Source: Zeugodacus cucurbitae (lineage: Eukaryota; Arthropoda; Insecta; Diptera; Tephritidae). Taken from it: 64,000 nucleotides of DNA. Numbering within the stretch: the first letter of the stretch is position 1; each line of letters starts with the position of its first letter. A program made the translations under genes and the position numbers. Under the pieces are notes generated by a model that did no database searches, had not been told where the DNA came from, and saw nothing but the letters and a program-made list of their open reading frames with translations. Shown here piece after piece: positions 57,376-64,000 of this stretch. The stretch lies in the NCBI RefSeq assembly GCF_028554725.1, contig NC_071668.1, positions 71,522,719 to 71,586,718 on the forward strand. Direction: 5' to 3'.

Positions 57376-60126
57376 ATACAAATCGAGTTATAAATTTAAT
57401 GAAACTGTGCTGGTTGTTGACCACGCTGAAAATTTGGCTGTATTTATTGATAAAATATCAGTATTGTAACTCGACGGTAGATATCGCTGCTGGAAATAAT
57501 GGTTATTCATATAAAAACGATCAGCTGATGCAACTTATCAACTTCTTTTAAACAGCAAAAACAAAAATGTATAATTGCTGATCGTTAATCGAGTAGCCGG
57601 CAGTGCGAATGGCAAAGATTGGTTTCTCAATTATAATCTAATGTATCAAATTAATTTGACTGTGAGAAAAGTCTAAAACAAGATTAGCAAAAGATATTGT
57701 AGTGTTTAATTTCCCATTTTTTCCCAATTATATCGTTAAAATGTGAGTTCTGAAGTATTTTTAAAAAATTTTGGTAAAATTGATAAAAAATTGAACCGGA
57801 AAATTTCTAACTGCAAAACTGTCACTGTCAATATATCATATGATTCGTAGAAATCACTGTAGTCGCGACCGTTATTTTCTTAGTGTGACAAACTTGCTTT
57901 TTAAAAGAAAAAAAAAATTATAAATTTATGTTTACTATGCAAATGTTTTTCACCTCAGACATTTAGCGCTATTTTATTGACGTAAATACAATGTCAGCGG
58001 AATTTTCACCTATTTGCTAATTTTTGGAATACTGCATGAATTGAGAGGTCTTCACACATATTTACGTAAATTTCACTAACTGCTAATAACACGAGTGCAA
58101 ACAGTAAGCTGTAGAAACTGCTTACCTAAAAATATTTCCAAGATTTGTCATTGCATGGATTTTTTTTTCAAGAATTAGTAAAATAATAGTGTTAATATAA
58201 ATTATGTTACAATGTATTTGACGCTTTAAAACACAAGCTTATTGAATTATTCTATTTTATAGGTTAGGTTCACCTAAATTTTTGTTTAAAATTAATTTAA
58301 ACATTTTTAAATCAGTTATTATTGGAGTGAATTATTTTAACTTCACTTCCACTTTATCAAAGTGTGCTTATTATTCCAAAATCTCAAATTTGTACAAATA
58401 CACAACAATACCATAAATATTTTGTTAATCTTTCTTAGGAAACTCAGTTTTTATACAGGAAACACATTGATAACAAATAATATACCGATAAGTGTCTTTT
58501 CCACAAAATTTCCTAAAATACATTGCATTATCTAATGCTAGTCGTTGTCTATTTTCAATACGAAATTATTATTCATTATCAACGTAACTAGGTACGCGTT
58601 TATCGATTTTAGACACATGCCTTTCGATTATTTATTGGGCAGTGTGATAAGATTGTGCCATTACACATACAAATAACAACAGAAATATATCCCAAATAAA
58701 TAATTGAATCAAATACTATACTATAATTATGGAAAAGCGAGCACATGCAAACAGGTCACTAGTGATTAACAAATATTTAATGCACGCACGCACAACAATA
58801 GCAACAATAAGCAGCAAAATGCGTTACAGCAAACGCACAGACGTATAATTAGAGTTAGGCAAGGTCGGAAATGGCGTTAATCAATACACCTTAAATAAGT
58901 CACGTAAATTATAAGTATAATATTTGTAAGCGACAAAAATATACGTGCGATTTTTTTCGTTGTACAATTATCCCGTCGGCGTGTGAACATGCAGACGTCA
59001 GCAGTTTTGGACTTTTCGTCCTCTGTGCAATAGTAAACAATAAATAAATAGTATTAATAGCTATCCTTGATTAATTATTGTATAACGTGCGTGAGTTTTG
59101 GTATAATGCTTATGCTTTTCTTTTCTGCTATTGTGTTCTCACGTTTTGTTTATTTTATTTCCGTCATTTTTTTATGCTTTGCATACGCGTAATACTGGGA
59201 AAAAGTAGATTAGGTCAGCTTGTGCTTTTCCACCAAAAGTGGATTAGATCAAACTTATACATAAATTATTGCGCTTATTGTTATTAGTTTTGGTTTGTTT
59301 ATAACGCTTTTGCTACTTAAATGCGCTTAACTGCGATACGTGCACGTATTATGGAACGAAGTGATTGGTAAAAGTATATATATGTATAAGAGTTTTTGCA
59401 TGGTAAAAAGCGAAAAATTATTAGATACCAGTAATTCTTTTCATTTACCAATTTTAGTTACCATCTCACGGATGTCTTTATTAGGTGAATTCATGTGAGT
59501 GAGAGTTTAATTTTGATATTTGCATATGGCGGTGAAAGTTTCGAATCACGGCAATAATGACTTACTTAAGGCTTTTGCGCATTTAAGAACAAAAATATTT
59601 GATGATTTGATAGTTATCATAGAATTTTAGCTAACTACAAAATAACACTGATTTTCAGAATGAGTTAACGTTAGCTTCTTTGTATTTTACTATATTCATA
59701 TACTTATAGATCTAATTAACGGCAAGCTTGAAAAAATTCCAGCACTTGGTTATCTAGTAATCTGGCTAAAATTATTTTTATTTTTAAGTTAATAATTCCA
59801 CTGAAAGTGAATTGCGACTACCGAAACATAAACGGTTTCTCGCTCGCTCTCTTATCAAAATGTTGTTATTGTGTCAGATAGAGTACGTGTATACCCCATT
59901 GACTTATTCCAATTCCTTATTATTTCTATCTCTATTTGATAAAGACAGCCCATCTGATTTATGATGATTCAAAGTTGAATCACCATCTGAGTAATAACAA
60001 TTGTTTGTTCGATTCATTCTTTTTCAAGACTTGGAGAGGCGGGCCTCTTGGCAAGTCGGAAATAGTGTAGCAATTAGTGAGTTAGGAAAAGTAACAGGCC
60101 CGGTATAAATACCACTAATATTAGTA
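57376..60126. other. AT-rich non-coding DNA; nothing recognised
   Basis: No gene is seen in about 2.75 kb. Frames such as 59078-59287 lack domains. Confidence 0.5.
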
Positions 60127-60624
60127 CAGTAAAAGCTCTTTATTCGCGGGGTATATGTTCCATAAATATGCCGCGAATACAGAAACCGTGAATACAGGAT
60201 GGTAATTTATGTGGGATTATAGGGGATATGTTCCTAGGTGGCAAAAAAAAAAAACAAATAGGTATATAAACAAATTATTCAATTGAAGTTTTTGAACATT
60301 TTAACTAATTATCTTAAGGCTTAGGCAATAGTTTGAAGAATTGTCTTCTATATGGAAATATTACCAAAAGTTCAAAAATATTGCGAAAATAGTGGAATAT
60401 TTAACATTTTCTTGTAATAAGATCTATTTTACTTTTTTATTAGTCCTTTCGACAAGAATATTAGGTTGGATACCTATTGAAATAATTTTATTATAATGTA
60501 TGTGCTTATTAGAACCGCGAATAAAAAAATTTTTAGTCGCGAATATAGAAATTGGGTCTCATTTTTTTAATCCGCGAATAGTGAAAACGCGAATAAAGGA
60601 AGCGCGAATAAGGAGCTTTTACTG
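60127..60624. mobile_element. Pogo/Tigger-like non-autonomous element (498 bp)
   Basis: CAGTAAAAGCTCTTTATTCG at the left is inverted at the right as CAGTAAAAGCTCCTTATTCG, flanked by TA (60125-60126 and 60625-60626). Subterminal CGCGAATA motifs repeat on both sides (about 60171, 60537, 60573, 60589 and 60603). No transposase frame. Confidence 0.88.
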
Positions 60625-63560
60625 TACTTACTTGTCCTTTTTTACGGGGTATTGAACCAAACTAAATTTTTCGAGGAGATTGAGTCATAAGTAAAAAAAT
60701 AGTATTCCCTGACTTTCGAAGTTAGCCTCCAAAATCGAAATATTTGGATTCGAAGTTCGAAAAAAGGACTTTTTAAAAAAAAATTATTATTAAATCTAGG
60801 ATATAGGAATTTAAAAATAAAAAAAAAAAAAGAGTCAAAGTTTGATCTTCGAAAAAAATAAAAAATGCATACGTATATCGAAAAATACTGGACCTCTTAT
60901 AACTCCTGGACATTAGTTTGGTCCAATACACAGCTGAGTGTTGTACTGTGTTATTATATGACTAAAAGAGAACATTCTTATTTCTAGAGTTAAAATTTCT
61001 CCAACATAAACTGTCTAATGCAAGAACATTAGTATTTCCTTACATAAAAAAGTAAATCTTTAACTTACTAACAGAATTAAATTAAAGCCACGCTTCCATA
61101 CTTATACACACATACACAACATTACCCAGAAGCATGTCTGAGAAAATGATATTTCATTTTGTACGCCACAACTTAACGCTAAACCCTCAGGTAATTCATA
61201 TTCCCGCAGTGAGTGTGGCATACAATAAAAACAAGAAGATACATACACAGAATAAGAAACACGCATAGGTAAACATAATATGTAGGTTAGAAAGTGGAAA
61301 GAGATTCCAGACAAATTTACCAGAAGTACCAATGCATATAAGAGGAAGTTAATTTTAAATTCCAAGCACATCTTCTGCCTTCAGCTTCTGAAGTGTGTTT
61401 TGCATGAGAAAGTAACGCACGACACAACAGTATACTTAAAGTTATGTACAAATTAACAGTATACACTAGGTGTATTGTACATATTTTCATAGATAAGGTT
61501 ATATTTTTTTAGGAAATATAATTTTTTTTACAAATTTAATTATTTTCATGTATTAAAAGGTTTAACATTTTTTAAGAGATTACCATTAAAAAATAAAAAA
61601 CAATATTTTTTATTTCTAAAAAATATTTTAATTTTATACAATTGACAATATATATTGAGTATACCCAAAATACTCCAACCTAACCTTAAAAATTGGCATC
61701 TGTTTCACTGACCACATATGTACATAGTATATCCGGAAGTATATATACATATATATAAAATTATGAATTTTAAACGAAAGGACATTGGAAAATGAGGAAA
61801 CCGAAAACGGAAGACGATAAGAATGTCATGGTGGTTAAAAATAAATTACAGAAGAGTCCAACTTTGCTCAACGCAAACAAAAGAAGAAATGTGTAATAAA
61901 AAAGTAGAAATAATAAAAATAAAGATGAAAAGAAAATGAAATGCGACAAAAGACCAGTTGTTGGATGCAACAATGTATGTATATGTACTTATATATACTC
62001 AAATATGTATTTTTTACGACTGACATGTCACATAGCGTGCAGCAAATACAAAGTTGATGGGATGTCACGTTTATGTTGCACACTAAATAGCTCAGCATTT
62101 ACCGAAAACGAATTGTTTTCAACACGCTTGCAACGCAAACTCATAAACCTATTGGACAGCTGCTGAGAGTGGAGCAAATGCATACGACATTGGTAGCTTT
62201 TCCATAGACGAAACGACACGGTGAATGTCTGCTTTTGACTGAATGGGTATTTATATTCGTTACAAAAATATGTGTGGTTTTTATTTGTTTTGTAAAGACA
62301 TGACAGCTATGACGCTAATATAAGTATACACTCTCATACCGCCTACCGCCTGTCTAGCGGTGCTTTTCATTTATAAACATACATACATATGTACATAGCT
62401 ATTTTCTTGTGCACGACAAAGCTTTAAATGCTGATACTTCCTTTTTTGGTAAAACAAAAGCCGCATGAAGACAAAGCAATGCGCCAAGTAGAGTCGGTAA
62501 TCCTACCAGTGGAGATAAACGTATTGGTATGTCAATTTCTTTATACCGTCTGGCTGTTGGACTGTCTGTCCTATGCAACTGTCTGGTTGGAGCATCTACA
62601 AGTTTGTCAACACAAATTGTAGATTACATTGTGGGAATGTTTGGCAGTATATGTGAAGGCAATTTCGTAGACATTGGCCTTGATATATGGATATATTTAT
62701 GGGTACATATGTATGTACATTACTGATATGCGTTATATGCGTACGTATCTATGGATGAAAGTCGTCGAGCGCTGATGATGACTGGACCTGCTGCCGTAAC
62801 CTTAGTCTACTTTGATATATCTCCACATCAGCATCTGTTAACATTTTTTTTTTGGTTGCATGTCAACGCGACACATGAAAGAAAAATAAACGCACTCCGA
62901 TTCTTGTCTTTGTGGTTGTAGAAATTGAAACTTGTTTCTTGTTTATTTCCTCTTTCTTCATCCAAATTATTATTTGCGGTTGACCATCAGTGGTAAGTTA
63001 GGTAAGTCATACATAAAGCGTAAATCGCTTTGTAGAACGTTTGGCTAAACCGATGTAGAGTATAATTATATATAGTAAAACTGTATTTAGAACGAGAATA
63101 TATAACATTTATTATTTATTGCAGATAAATCCCATTATCTCTATCACATTTTCGTAATACAATAATCACTAATGAAATAAGCTTAGCTTATCGTAATCAC
63201 TACAACGAATACTGGCAGCATTTCTGCCAAATTAAGAATTTGTGTTTACAAAATAACCACCGTATAAACAGGTATTCGGTAAACAAGTTGAAAGGTATGC
63301 CATAGAGTATTAACCAAAAATAATTATCGGTTTAATGGCAAAGTTTATCAGTTGCTGACAAGCTCTGTCTATATACATGCAGACATAGATACGTGGTTGT
63401 AGGTAGGTGTATATATGCACGTGAAGATAAAGTTATATTAATATACAATTATAGCTACTGGTAAGATGGCTAATTGGAAATCGTGTATGCAAATGTAAAG
63501 CGAAGCTAAACTACTAAAAGTAACACTTCGTACCACAAATTAAACTTATAAAATACTCCA
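60625..63560. other. AT-rich non-coding DNA; nothing recognised
   Basis: No conserved coding sequence is seen. Several 60-90 codon frames exist on both strands (for example 61102-61371 minus) but carry no domain and overlap one another. Confidence 0.5.
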
Positions 63561-64000
63561 TTTCGAAATCTTGAAGAAAACATTCACGAAAATCTAATAA
63601 TATATCTTAATACATAAGATGTTGCCCGGAACCGCCCGTGTTCTGGATGAGGGAGATCCCGAAGACAGAATCCCCAGAATCCAATGGAAATGAGTGCGCT
63701 GGGTAACGTGGCTCTGGAAGTGATATTAAGCAATTCAAGTCCACCGCCATCAAGCACAGATGTCGGTTTGTAACAGGTCCAGATCAAAATAGTAGATTGT
63801 GACGACGAGCGATCGGTCTAGCTCTACAAAACCGCTATAGCGAAAGTGGGAGAAGCTAACGAGTGACTCGATTGAATCGCTGAACGAAAGTGGTGGTGAA
63901 ATTAATTATGGCTTCCCTAAGGTCAAAGTGAAAACATGAAAATCGGATGCCGGCGCTATGAACAAGGTGAGTGCTCCTCCGGATCTAAACTAGTGGACAG
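63561..64000. other. GC-richer segment at the right edge, unidentified
   Basis: From about 63620 the base composition rises sharply compared with the preceding 3 kb and continues to the window end. Candidate exon-like features include an AACAAGGTGAGT donor near 63962 on the plus strand, but no protein family was recognised. It may be the end of another retroelement or the edge of an exon that continues beyond the window. Confidence 0.35.

Noticed and set aside
1..64000. CRISPR arrays, bacterial operons, riboswitches or phage-type modules
   Set aside because: All genes are eukaryotic with GT-AG introns; no regularly spaced repeat-spacer array was seen. The 37-bp repeats at 56690-57064 are contiguous tandem units inside a transposon.
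1..64000. tRNA genes
   Set aside because: I scanned for GGTTCGANTCC-type B boxes with a suitable A box upstream and found none convincing; a tRNAscan run would be decisive.

Overview
The window looks like nuclear DNA of a higher fly, most probably a tephritid fruit fly (Bactrocera/Zeugodacus/Ceratitis type). The genes are intron-containing and Drosophila-like in protein sequence, non-coding DNA is very AT-rich, and the Not3 homologue carries the long CAG/CAA tracts common in flies. Several repeats (the LINE remnants and the element ending in a TTATACTCTCGCAA inverted repeat) resemble families I associate with tephritids. Species assignment is inference.

All confident genes lie in the first ~31 kb. 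In order: Not3/CNOT3 (+, 12 coding exons, 1009 aa), a SCYL3-like pseudokinase (-, 4 exons, 763 aa), RpL5 (+, 4 exons, 298 aa) with an H/ACA-snoRNA-like structure in its last intron, Vps41/light (-, 15 coding exons, 851 aa), a one-coding-exon B3GALT6-type galactosyltransferase (+, 389 aa) nested antisense inside intron 8 of Vps41, and a doublecortin-like kinase DCLK (-, 7 coding exons, 745 aa). Exon phases were followed by hand and every model closes in frame at about the length expected for its family. The genes are individually transcribed eukaryotic units: SCYL3/RpL5 are divergent, RpL5/Vps41 convergent, and Not3/SCYL3 convergent across ~4.5 kb of repeat-rich spacer.

From ~30.6 kb to the end (33 kb) I find no host coding exon. 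The first DCLK coding exon begins at a splice acceptor one base before its ATG, so at least part of this DNA should be 5' intron of DCLK; the rest may be intron or intergenic. It is a graveyard of non-autonomous and decayed transposons: TTAA-flanked piggyBac-like MITEs, an internally deleted mariner nested in one of them with clean TA duplications, a Tc1 remnant, pogo-like MITEs, a hAT-type MITE with an exact 8-bp duplication and internal 37-bp repeats, a 1.64-kb unclassified terminal-inverted-repeat element with repeated CGCACGGGACA motifs, and LINE fragments.

Functionally the genes are housekeeping: mRNA deadenylation (Not3), Golgi/trafficking scaffold (SCYL3), 60S ribosome (RpL5), late endosome/lysosome tethering (Vps41), glycosaminoglycan linker synthesis (B3GALT6) and microtubule-associated kinase signalling (DCLK). 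They share no pathway. light and RpL5 both map to proximal 2L heterochromatin in D. melanogaster, so their adjacency here probably reflects an old linkage group. I see no bacterial-type system, CRISPR array or virus. The most notable items are the antisense nested gene, the intronic snoRNA candidate, the 78-nt in-frame intron of Not3, a candidate spliced small ORF downstream of Not3, and the unclassified 1.64-kb element.
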